Below the pieces are notes generated by a model. It was not told where the DNA came from, searched no databases, and saw only the letters and a list, made by a program, of their open reading frames with translations. From assembly GCA_017394765.1 (NCBI GenBank), contig JAFPXF010000008.1:1-8100 (forward strand): DNA of 8,100 nucleotides, in the 5' to 3' direction. Each line of letters opens with the position of its first letter. The first letter of the stretch is position 1. This document shows positions 1 to 5,342 of the stretch, one piece after another. This DNA is from Bacteroidales bacterium (GTDB lineage: Bacteria > Bacteroidota > Bacteroidia > Bacteroidales > WCHB1-69). A program made the translations under genes and the position numbers.

Positions 1-40
1 AGCGATGGTTTGTCGTTTTGCTTGCGCAAGGGTGTAAAAT

Positions 41-856
41 TCAGTAATACAACCCAAGTTGTTCAGCGGAGCCCCATTCGATGTCCGGATATTCCTTGTA
101 GCCAGAGGTGGAATACGGGGCTTGAGGGCGCGCGTCAAAAAGCATTGCATCATCCTCATTGATGCTCCAGACGGTTCCATCGGCTGAAAAGGCCTTGAGC
201 AGGTCGTCGTTTCCGTTGCGGAGGTAAAGCCATCCGTCCATATTCTTCTTGAAGAGTTTAGGGCAGCACCATGCGTGAATGGATTCCGGGGCCAGGAAAG
301 TGATGAGGTTGTCCGCGAGGGCGTACAAATGCATACGCGAAACCCCGCAGGGAAAGGTGATGGCATAGCGGCACTCGCCCACTTTCCACAACAAAGGCAA
401 GTCCTCGCAGAGTTTGTCGCATTCCACTTCCACATAATCGAAGAGGATCATTTCCAGTTCGTCGAGTTCGGTTGCCCGCTCCACGAGGATGAGAGTGTCC
501 GTGTCGATCGGATTTTTCAGCCGTTCCTCGCGCAACAGGGCCTCTTCGCGCGGTTTCTCGGTTTTCGGGTCGTAAGTCATTTTGGCAACCGAGTCCCACC
601 CTTTTCCCTTGGCATACTTATAGATTTCTGATTGGAAAGAATAACAAGCGCACCAGGCAAGAAGCAGAACATCTAGGACAGCCAATCCGTAATTATGGCT
701 TTTGATAATCGAGTATCCTATCGCGAAAAGAAATACTGCGGCAAGTACAGCAAAAATCAGGTAATCGAAGCGACGCTGTTCCTTTTCCTGCGCCTCAAAC
801 GGCTGTTCGATCATTCGCTTTCGTCTCTGGTAATAATTTTTTCGGTGTAATCCCAT
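41..856 (-). CDS. Hypothetical membrane protein with two N-terminal TM helices
   Basis: I do not recognise the family. The product is 271 aa. A basic, Arg/Lys-rich N-terminus (residues 1-29) is followed by two hydrophobic segments, about 30-51 and 56-74, and then by a soluble, acidic, aromatic-rich region of about 195 residues. The short loop between the helices implies that both ends lie on the same side, probably the cytoplasm. The reading frame extends upstream to an ATG at 889, but that codon lies inside the promoter (TATTTTTG at 878-885), so I chose the ATG at 854-856, which is preceded by the purine-rich stretch AAAGAAGAA. The gene seems monocistronic: its neighbour on the same strand ends at 958, upstream of this promoter. 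Being a real gene is well supported by length, promoter and domain-like composition; its function is unknown. Confidence 0.75.
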   Translation of the reverse strand: MGLHRKNYYQRRKRMIEQPFEAQEKEQRRFDYLIFAVLAAVFLFAIGYSIIKSHNYGLAVLDVLLLAWCACYSFQSEIYKYAKGKGWDSVAKMTYDPKTEKPREEALLREERLKNPIDTDTLILVERATELDELEMILFDYVEVECDKLCEDLPLLWKVGECRYAITFPCGVSRMHLYALADNLITFLAPESIHAWCCPKLFKKNMDGWLYLRNGNDDLLKAFSADGTVWSINEDDAMLFDARPQAPYSTSGYKEYPDIEWGSAEQLGLYY

Positions 857-877
857 AATGATTCTTCTTTGTCGGCG

Positions 878-909
878 CAAAAATAGCATAATTTATTGTC
901 TGTGGACAA
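878..909 (-). promoter_or_regulatory. Bacteroidetes-type promoter for the two-TM protein gene
   Basis: On the minus strand TATTTTTG (878-885) matches the -7 consensus TAnnTTTG, and a TTG (907-909) lies 21 nt upstream as a -33 element. The start codon at 856 is about 20 nt downstream of the -7 element. The -33 triplet falls inside a perfect 6-bp inverted repeat (895-910). Confidence 0.6.
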
Positions 910-957
910 TGAAAATTGTAAAAACGGTGTTATGTTCTTTTTAGCATTGGGTGATAG

Positions 958-1284
958 TTATCCTAATTTGCTGTCTATAAATTGTCGAAAATGCAGTATC
1001 TGCATGCTGTGCGAAGGGTTGAAGAGCAGATGTTCGAAGTCTTTTTGTTTTAGGGCAAGGTCTGTCGTGTCCATTTTTTCGCACAAAGCCATTTTCAACG
1101 CTTCAGGGCTGTCGACCCCGCACCGTTGGCGAAGGAAGTCGTAGTCGGGGTCGGTCTGCTGCCAAAGGAAGATGGTGTCGTAGAAGTCACGTCCTTTGGC
1201 TCGGGCCAGCAGTGCCGCAAACTTCATGGAGAGCATAGTACCCTTGGCTGGAACCGTCACGGGGAAAAAGAACCCGTTGCGGTT
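958..1284 (-). pseudogene. C-terminal remnant of an AbiEii/AbiGii-type nucleotidyltransferase toxin
   Basis: The readable part, about 100-109 aa, carries LSMKFAALLARAKGRDFYD, which matches the motif near the C-terminus of AbiEii-family proteins (K-x-A-A-L-x-x-R-x-K-G-R-D-x-Y-D), followed by a helical tail with FEHLLFN. Full-length members have about 200-300 residues and begin with a nucleotidyltransferase fold holding the GG-S and D-x-D catalytic residues. None of that is present. The frame stays open to a stop at 1348, giving NGFFFPVTVP just before the conserved part, then sequence with no resemblance to the family, so the 5' boundary near 1284 is an estimate. A GTG at 1258-1260 is the only nearby start codon and has no promoter or ribosome site. 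No AbiEi antitoxin gene is present. I infer a dead toxin stub left by deletion. Confidence 0.65.
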
Positions 1285-1330
1285 CCTGACTGAAAAAAAT
1301 GGCCGGAATGGGTCTCTGCCGTGAAAAAAG

Positions 1331-1969
1331 CTATCGGGAATATACCTCTACCGTTTCGGGGTTGCAATAATCCAGTTCAAGAAACCGCAAATGTCGTTTG
1401 TGGTCGAAAAAAAAGGTGATAAACGTGCGTTTGTCCTCACCTGTATAAAAACCTATCGGACAATATTGCCTGTTTCTATGGCAGCGGGTACGAAGAAGAA
1501 TATGTTTGTCAATCTCGTACGGGGCCATGCATTCCGGACCCCATTCGAGGGTGTCCGTTATATGAAAAGCTTTCACAAATTCCTCTATCGTGGTCTTATA
1601 CGAAAGAAAAGCGACGCCTTTCACACGTAAATAGGATTTTTTCATCTTCTTGAAATCCAAATATTGGAGTCGCAGACGATTCCCTTCCGAAATATAACCC
1701 ATCTTGGGCCAGCCGGAGAGGGTGTTGACATGGTACCGCCGGACAAGGGAATCCGTAACTCTATATGGATAAAACTCTAATGTAAGGTTGCAGCTTTTAT
1801 ATCGCCAGTTGATTTTTCCGTCGCCGATGTACGGCAGGTCTGAAATTTGGCCGAGCATCGGAAATGAAGCCTCGATATCCTTTAGCCGTATTGTATCAAT
1901 GCTTTGGGCGCGAAGCCCTCCGATGCAGCACATCAGCGATAAAACTAAACAAAAAAATGCTCTTTTCAT
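1331..1969 (-). CDS. Exported protein of unknown function
   Basis: The product is 212 aa. It starts with a clear Sec signal peptide: basic MKR, hydrophobic core 4-18, and a likely cleavage site after A21 (GLRA-Q). The mature protein is rich in aromatic residues (many Phe and Tyr) and beta-prone segments, with no membrane span and no motif that I recognise. It is probably periplasmic. Cysteines at several positions of the mature part could form disulfides. The ATG at 1967-1969 fits the signal peptide exactly, and a TATTTTTG promoter element lies 27 nt upstream. It appears to be transcribed alone. Its last 17 codons overlap the degenerate upstream part of the AbiEii remnant frame, consistent with a deletion having brought the two together. 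Function unknown; existence as a gene is well supported. Confidence 0.75.
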   Translation of the reverse strand: MKRAFFCLVLSLMCCIGGLRAQSIDTIRLKDIEASFPMLGQISDLPYIGDGKINWRYKSCNLTLEFYPYRVTDSLVRRYHVNTLSGWPKMGYISEGNRLRLQYLDFKKMKKSYLRVKGVAFLSYKTTIEEFVKAFHITDTLEWGPECMAPYEIDKHILLRTRCHRNRQYCPIGFYTGEDKRTFITFFFDHKRHLRFLELDYCNPETVEVYSR

Positions 1970-1995
1970 ACAGACAACGGTTTCAGAAAACGCTG

Positions 1996-2003
1996 CAAAA
2001 ATA
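1996..2003 (-). promoter_or_regulatory. -7 promoter element for the exported-protein gene
   Basis: TATTTTTG on the minus strand matches TAnnTTTG, 26 nt upstream of the ATG at 1969. I see no TTG at the expected -33 distance, only a T-rich stretch, so this is a half-matching promoter. Confidence 0.45.
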
Positions 2004-2059
2004 GAACTTTTCTTGAATAAAACGGAAAGCTGGTGACTTCGTGTTGATTATTTAATATT

Positions 2060-2094
2060 AACAGCCGAAGGCTCACCAACAGCGAAGGCTCACT
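2060..2094. repeat. Tandem duplication of a 17-18-bp unit
   Basis: Two abutting copies: AACAGCCGAAGGCTCACC (2060-2077) and AACAGCGAAGGCTCACT (2078-2094). They differ by one deleted C and the last base. The second copy contains the stop codon of the truncated flavodoxin gene (2090-2092). The pair is enclosed by a 9-bp inverted repeat, ACTTCGTGT (2036-2044) against ACACGAAGT (2096-2104). Confidence 0.7.
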
Positions 2095-2413
2095 GACACG
2101 AAGTTTTCAGCCACTTCTCCACCTTCGCCTTGCCGCCGCGCACCTCGTGACCGTAGATGCTGAACTCGCCCGTGATTTCACTGATGTAGTCGGCCACGAT
2201 CTTGGTGTTGCCCGTGTCGATGATGCCGACGGAATAGTTGTCCCCCGCGTGGGAGAAGAAAATGACGATGGATTTGCTCATATTTCCAGAATTTGATGTT
2301 TGTTCGTTCTGTAGAGACGCGCCGTGGCGCGTCTCTACGTTGTTATTTTGTCCGTTGCAGCCTGTGTCCATAAGGAGCGCGAAGGCTGCCACAATCATTG
2401 TTTTAACTTTCAT
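2090..2413 (-). CDS. Lipoprotein-signal flavodoxin with a large in-frame internal deletion (probable pseudogene)
   Basis: The open frame encodes 107 aa in three parts. Residues 1-19 are a lipoprotein-like signal ending in Cys19, though the lipobox DTGC is atypical at -3. Residues 20-45 are a polar linker partly encoded by a perfect palindrome. Residues 46-82 are the start of a flavodoxin, with the FMN-phosphate loop SHAGDNYSVG and then GNTKIVADYI. At residue 82 the sequence jumps to EFSIYGHEVRGGKAKVEKWLK, which is the flavodoxin C-terminus. The nearby copy at the right end shows that the GGPVWWG region and about 100 residues are missing. The last residues (TSCQ) also differ from the copy's GLK. 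The ATG has a good ribosome site (AAGGTGG) and follows the monooxygenase gene by 11 nt, so it may still be translated, but it cannot make a complete FMN-binding fold. Confidence 0.75.
   Translation of the reverse strand: MKVKTMIVAAFALLMDTGCNGQNNNVETRHGASLQNEQTSNSGNMSKSIVIFFSHAGDNYSVGIIDTGNTKIVADYISEITGEFSIYGHEVRGGKAKVEKWLKTSCQ
2311..2338. repeat. Perfect 28-bp palindrome inside the flavodoxin-fragment gene
   Basis: GTAGAGACGCGCC (2311-2323), a 2-nt loop, and GGCGCGTCTCTAC (2326-2338) form a fully paired 13-bp stem. It sits in frame and encodes VETRHGASL in the linker between the lipoprotein signal and the flavodoxin domain. It has no T-tract and interrupts no known fold, so a REP- or MITE-like repeat is more likely than a terminator. 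Its copy number in the genome is not visible here. Confidence 0.75.
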
Positions 2414-2424
2414 ACTTCCACCTT

Positions 2425-2748
2425 CTAATACTTAACCTTCAATTTCCCGAATTCCAGCTTTACCAATGGGTTGGAATCGATGAGTTTCAGACTCTTCAGC
2501 ATCAGGGCGGTTCCTTCATTGTTCTTTTTGAAATGGGCGGTCTGGAGGTGGCTCCGGTAGGCTTCTTTGTCGGCGTAGATTTCGAGGATGCAGATCTTAC
2601 ATGGGTCTTCCTTGGTCTGCATCGAGAAGAGGGTCAGCACGCCGGGCTTCACTTTCACCGAGGTCTCCCCAACTTCCTTGGCGTAAGTTAGATACGCTTC
2701 CAGACACTCCGGCACCACCTCGATTTCGGCGAGGCGGACGATGCGCAC
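2425..2748 (-). CDS. ABM-fold monooxygenase-like protein (putative quinol monooxygenase family)
   Basis: The product is 107 aa, the usual size for a single antibiotic-biosynthesis-monooxygenase (ABM, ferredoxin-like) domain. The family pattern is clear: first strand VRIVRLAEIEV (1-11), helix 14-26, EPGV-like KPGVLTLFSM (34-43), and LEIYADKEAYRSHLQTAHFKK (55-75) with His68 and His72. Such proteins form dimers and oxidise quinol-type compounds or detoxify small molecules; the substrate here cannot be told. The frame runs upstream to an ATG at 2829, but that would read through a promoter (2764-2771) and gives no recognisable domain or signal peptide, so I chose the GTG at 2746-2748, which aligns with the start of the domain. 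The leader would then be only about 10 nt. Many relatives have a signal peptide; here none is visible. It is followed after 11 nt by the flavodoxin fragment, suggesting a redox pair. Confidence 0.7.
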   Translation of the reverse strand: MRIVRLAEIEVVPECLEAYLTYAKEVGETSVKVKPGVLTLFSMQTKEDPCKICILEIYADKEAYRSHLQTAHFKKNNEGTALMLKSLKLIDSNPLVKLEFGKLKVKY

Positions 2749-2778
2749 GCCGAAAAACGGGTGCAAAAATACGGAAAA
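2744..2778 (-). repeat. Promoter module, copy 1
   Basis: Reading the minus strand this is TTTTCCGTATTTTTGCACCC followed by GTTTTTCGGCGTGCG. The copy at 7688-7721 differs by two substitutions and one missing base. It contains the -7 element and, in this copy, the GTG start of the monooxygenase gene. Confidence 0.75.
2764..2771 (-). promoter_or_regulatory. -7 promoter element for the monooxygenase-flavodoxin unit
   Basis: TATTTTTG on the minus strand matches TAnnTTTG and lies 15 nt upstream of the GTG. No TTG is found at the -33 distance. The element belongs to a 35-bp sequence (2744-2778) that recurs at 7688-7721. Confidence 0.5.
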
Positions 2779-2806
2779 AAGAGGAAAGTCTGTTCCTTCC
2801 CAGACG

Positions 2807-2837
2807 AAAAAAGTGTCTCTAAACTGCAATTAGACAC
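2807..2837 (-). terminator. Orphan minus-strand intrinsic terminator
   Basis: On the minus strand GTGTCTAA (2830-2837) pairs with TTAGAGACAC (2813-2822) around the loop TTGCAGT, with a two-base bulge. Six T residues follow (2807-2812). No minus-strand gene ends just upstream; that side is the divergent leader of the response regulator. It may end an antisense RNA or be a relic of a lost gene. Confidence 0.5.
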
Positions 2838-2897
2838 CTCATGCAGAGAGGCTTTGGAACGCCTGATGAACCAGCCTTGCACTACCCGATGGTGAAA

Positions 2898-2915
2898 TTG
2901 TAATAACATTGTAAT
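2898..2915 (+). promoter_or_regulatory. Pho-box-like operator upstream of the response regulator
   Basis: Two identical 7-bp repeats TTGTAAT (2898-2904 and 2909-2915) are separated by AACA, an exact 11-bp period. PhoB-family regulators bind 7-bp direct repeats spaced by 4 bp, so this is the expected operator geometry. It ends 22 nt (two more periods) before the -7 element at 2938, suggesting autoregulation. Confidence 0.65.
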
Positions 2916-2934
2916 ATCCTCGTCCCGTGAAAAG

Positions 2935-2964
2935 TTGTATCTTTGCACAAGATTCGTACCTTTG
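2935..2964 (+). promoter_or_regulatory. Two nested promoters for the response regulator
   Basis: P1 has the -7 element TATCTTTG (2938-2945) and no TTG at -33, so it probably relies on the operator at 2898-2915. P2 has TTG (2935-2937), a 19-nt spacer, and TACCTTTG (2957-2964), a complete Bacteroidetes promoter. P2 would start about 22 nt before the ATG at 2992. The -33 of P2 abuts the -7 of P1. Confidence 0.6.
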
Positions 2965-2991
2965 TTTAAGGCACAATAAATCAACGGATTT

Positions 2992-3675
2992 ATGAAAATT
3001 CTTGTTGTCGATGATGAATTAGACCTTTGCGAGATTTTGCAATACAACCTTGAGACTGAAGGATATGAGGTCATGACGGCCAATTCCGCAGAGGAAGCGC
3101 TTGAGCTTCCCTTGCATGAGTTTTCCCTTATACTGCTGGATGTGATGATGGGCGAAATGTCCGGGTTTCAGATGGCGAGAAGAATCAAGGATAATCCTGC
3201 CACGTCACAGATTCCGATTATCTTTATCACGGCTCTTGACGATGAGGACAACACGGTCAAGGGACTTAACATCGGGGCGGATGACTATATTGCCAAACCA
3301 CTGAGCATGAAGGAGGTGAAGGCGCGAGTCAGGGCAGTATTGAGGCGGTTTAATCCTCCGTCCCAGCAACGAGAAGTTACAGGCAGTACAATTTGTTATG
3401 GAGAAATCATTGTTGACCTGAACACCAAAACGGCCAAACTAGACGGAGAGGAATTGGCGTTGACCAAATTGGAGTTCGAGTTGCTGTCGTTCTTCCTCCG
3501 CAATCCTGACAAGGTGTTTTCCCGCGAGGATTTACTGGCAAGATGCTGGCCACAAGACGTGTATGTACTCGACCGCACCGTAGATGTTAACATTACCCGT
3601 TTGAGAAAGAAGATAGGCCGTTATGGCAAACAGATAAAAACACGGATTGGCTATGGCTACTGTTTTGAGAAGTAA
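2992..3675 (+). CDS. OmpR/PhoB-family response regulator, probable phosphate-response regulator
   Basis: The product is 227 aa, the normal size for this family. The receiver domain (about 1-120) has the acidic pair D7-D8, the phosphoacceptor D50 in LILLDVMMG, switch residue T80, and K102 in AKPLS. The winged-helix output domain (about 133-226) has the recognition helix region DRTVDVNITRLRKKIG and the C-terminal hairpin RIGYGYCFEK. It binds DNA as a dimer on direct repeats when phosphorylated. The next gene, overlapping by 23 bp, is its cognate kinase. A two-unit Pho-box-like operator precedes this gene and a four-unit one precedes the phosphate transporter, so a PhoB role is likely, but it is an inference from context. 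The ATG at 2992 begins the canonical first strand MKILVVDDE. Confidence 0.93.
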   Translation: MKILVVDDELDLCEILQYNLETEGYEVMTANSAEEALELPLHEFSLILLDVMMGEMSGFQMARRIKDNPATSQIPIIFITALDDEDNTVKGLNIGADDYIAKPLSMKEVKARVRAVLRRFNPPSQQREVTGSTICYGEIIVDLNTKTAKLDGEELALTKLEFELLSFFLRNPDKVFSREDLLARCWPQDVYVLDRTVDVNITRLRKKIGRYGKQIKTRIGYGYCFEK

Positions 3676-5080
3676 ATCGTTTCAAAGGAACCTGTTCTTC
3701 AGTATCGGTGGCATTTTCCTGCTGTTTGCCATCTGCTTCAGCCTTTATCAATACCGACGCGAAAAAGAATACAAAATCGACATTCTGCACTCACGCTTGC
3801 AAACGTACAATTATGAGCTGATGCAATCTTTGGGCGATCAAGGTGTACTCTGTGACAGCCTTTTCGAGGCATATACCCAATCCCATAGCATAGACCGAAT
3901 GCGTGTGACGATTATTGACACCAACGGACGTGTGCTGCAGGACAACTATTATCAAGCGATTGATTCTCTGCCAAACCATCTTAAACGAATTGAAGTTCAG
4001 GAGGCTTTGGCTAACGGCAACGGGTATGACATCAAGCGCACCTCCGAATCCACCCACGAAACATATTTCTATTCTGCTACGCGATTCGGCAATTTGGTGG
4101 TCCGTTCCGCTGTTCCCTATTCCGCTGAACTGACTGAGTCTCTGAAAGCTGACAACACTTTTTTTTACTTCACTATTGCCATAACCTTCCTGTTATCCAT
4201 TGTACTCTATTTGAACACGCGCCGAATCAGCCGGCACATCAGGTATTTGCGGGAGTTCGCGGTAAAGGCGGAAAAAGGCGAGGAGCTGGATCATGAACTG
4301 GAACAACGCCTGCCGGATGACGAATTGGGTGAAATCTCTCACACTATCATTACTTTATACTGGAAACTGCGTCACAGCGAAGAGGACAAACTTCGCCTCA
4401 AACGCCAACTGACACAGAATGCCGCCCACGAGCTGAAAACGCCCGCCGCCAGCATTCACGGCTATTTGGAAAGCATTTTGGACAATCCCGATATGCCCCA
4501 GGACAAGCGCCAGCATTTTCTGGAACGTTGCTATGCCCAAAGCGAGCGTATGAGCAAACTGCTTATGGATATGTCACAACTGACACGCTTGGATGAAATG
4601 CCGGCAAGTTTCTCGGAAAACAGAGAGATCAACAATTTCGATATAGTGCCGATTGTTTACAATGTGTTGGAAGATACAGCCCTGCAATTGCAGGAGAAAG
4701 GTATTAAGCCCATTGTTGAACTTCCCGAAAGCATCCTTATATCTTCTCCTTTTGCTGACACTGAAAGCTTGATATACAGTGTCTTCCGTAATCTTGTTGA
4801 TAATGTCCTCTCTCATGCCACAGGAGCTACCTCCATTCGTATCAGCTACAACAATGGCGAGTTTGTATTCTCCGACAACGGTGCGGGGGTTGCACCTCTG
4901 CACCTTCCCTACCTTTTTGAGCGGTTTTATCGCGTTGACAAGGGTCGCTCGCGAAAACTCGGCGGCACCGGTCTCGGTCTGGCCATTGTAAAAAACACCG
5001 TTGTCGCCCACAGCGGAACCATCACCGCGCTTTCCACGCTCGGCGGTGGACTGACTATCAAGTTTACGCTTCAGGCATAA
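3653..5080 (+). CDS. PhoR-like membrane sensor histidine kinase
   Basis: The product is 475 aa from the ATG at 3653; a TTG two codons earlier is possible. TM1 spans about 12-32, a periplasmic PAS-like sensor about 33-167 (RVTIIDTNGRVLQDN and a Tyr/Arg-rich second half), and TM2 about 170-188. A short HAMP-like linker follows. The HisKA domain holds the phosphorylated His259 in AAHELKTPAAS. The HATPase_c domain has the N box RNLVDN (379-384), G1 DNGAG (408-412), F box LFERFYR, and G2 GGTGLGLAIVK. All catalytic motifs are intact. The first 23 bp overlap the 3' end of the response regulator gene in another frame, typical of translational coupling and a cognate pair. The sensor layout matches that of PhoR-type kinases. 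PhoR proper responds to phosphate through transporter and PhoU contacts, which fits the Pit gene downstream; the ligand itself is not proven. Confidence 0.92.
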   Translation: MATVLRSKSFQRNLFFSIGGIFLLFAICFSLYQYRREKEYKIDILHSRLQTYNYELMQSLGDQGVLCDSLFEAYTQSHSIDRMRVTIIDTNGRVLQDNYYQAIDSLPNHLKRIEVQEALANGNGYDIKRTSESTHETYFYSATRFGNLVVRSAVPYSAELTESLKADNTFFYFTIAITFLLSIVLYLNTRRISRHIRYLREFAVKAEKGEELDHELEQRLPDDELGEISHTIITLYWKLRHSEEDKLRLKRQLTQNAAHELKTPAASIHGYLESILDNPDMPQDKRQHFLERCYAQSERMSKLLMDMSQLTRLDEMPASFSENREINNFDIVPIVYNVLEDTALQLQEKGIKPIVELPESILISSPFADTESLIYSVFRNLVDNVLSHATGATSIRISYNNGEFVFSDNGAGVAPLHLPYLFERFYRVDKGRSRKLGGTGLGLAIVKNTVVAHSGTITALSTLGGGLTIKFTLQA

Positions 5081-5136
5081 TATCTCTTTTCTTTCTGTCC
5101 ACATCGAGACATTGCTATTCCATCTTGATGATGGAG

Positions 5137-5176
5137 TTGCAATATTATTGTAATATGCTTGAAATACTCCTGTAAT
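5137..5176 (+). promoter_or_regulatory. Four-unit Pho-box-like operator upstream of the small ORF and pit
   Basis: Four 7-bp units start at exactly 11-bp intervals: TTGCAAT (5137), TTGTAAT (5148), TTGAAAT (5159), CTGTAAT (5170). Each is separated by 4 bp, giving room for two PhoB-type dimers. The last unit ends 10 nt before the -7 element, the position at which PhoB usually replaces the upstream promoter element. The second unit is identical to both units upstream of the response regulator. Confidence 0.75.
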
Positions 5177-5186
5177 GCTGAATGTG

Positions 5187-5194
5187 TTTCTTTG
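5187..5194 (+). promoter_or_regulatory. Weak -7 element, activator-dependent promoter of the pit unit
   Basis: TTTCTTTG differs from TAnnTTTG at the second base and has no TTG at -33. The four-unit operator occupies the upstream region, so expression probably needs the activator. The small ORF starts 26 nt downstream. Confidence 0.5.
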
Positions 5195-5219
5195 CCGCAA
5201 ATTTGAAACATTGTTCAGT

Positions 5220-5327
5220 ATGGACGAGGAAAAAAGAAAAGGAGTCTTCAGAATTTACAACTGGGCGCGAATCATCCTATTCGTATTGCTTCTCACATTT
5301 ATTTTTGTAAAGCTGGTTAAAGCATAA
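5220..5327 (+). CDS. Small single-TM protein encoded ahead of pit
   Basis: An ATG-to-TAA frame of 35 codons encodes a very polar start, MDEEKRKGVF, followed by a hydrophobic helix at about 17-31 (ARIILFVLLLTFIFV) and a Lys-rich end, KLVKA. The charged N-terminus and the single span are those of a small membrane protein. It is the first frame after the Pho-box-like operator and promoter, and it ends 15 nt before the Pit start, so the two should be co-transcribed and perhaps translationally coupled. I do not recognise the family. By position it may be an accessory or regulatory subunit of the transporter or of the kinase. There is no clear Shine-Dalgarno sequence, which is normal for this group. 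It could instead be a leader peptide without a role of its own. Confidence 0.6.
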   Translation: MDEEKRKGVFRIYNWARIILFVLLLTFIFVKLVKA

Positions 5328-5342
5328 TCAAAATCAAGACAA

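Noticed and set aside
21..30. Palindrome CTTGCGCAAG just after the first gene, as a terminator
   Set aside because: It can form only a 3-bp stem around a minimal loop and has no T-tract on the minus strand.
908..934. Possible further Pho-box-like unit (ATTGTAAA) upstream of the two-TM gene
   Set aside because: Only one unit matches; the neighbours 11 bp away do not, and the orientation and distance to the promoter do not fit.
2688..3083. 131-aa minus-strand frame across the regulator's upstream region
   Set aside because: It crosses the Pho-box-like operator, both promoters, a terminator and the monooxygenase start, and its composition (Ser/Arg-rich, no domain) is that of a shadow frame.
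5120..5134. CCATC-TTGAT-GATGG hairpin after the kinase as a terminator
   Set aside because: The stem has five pairs and no T-tract follows; the region is better explained as the edge of the operator.
4574..5200. 208-aa minus-strand frame opposite the histidine kinase
   Set aside because: It mirrors a fully conserved kinase catalytic domain and the pit operator; no promoter, ribosome site or domain supports it.
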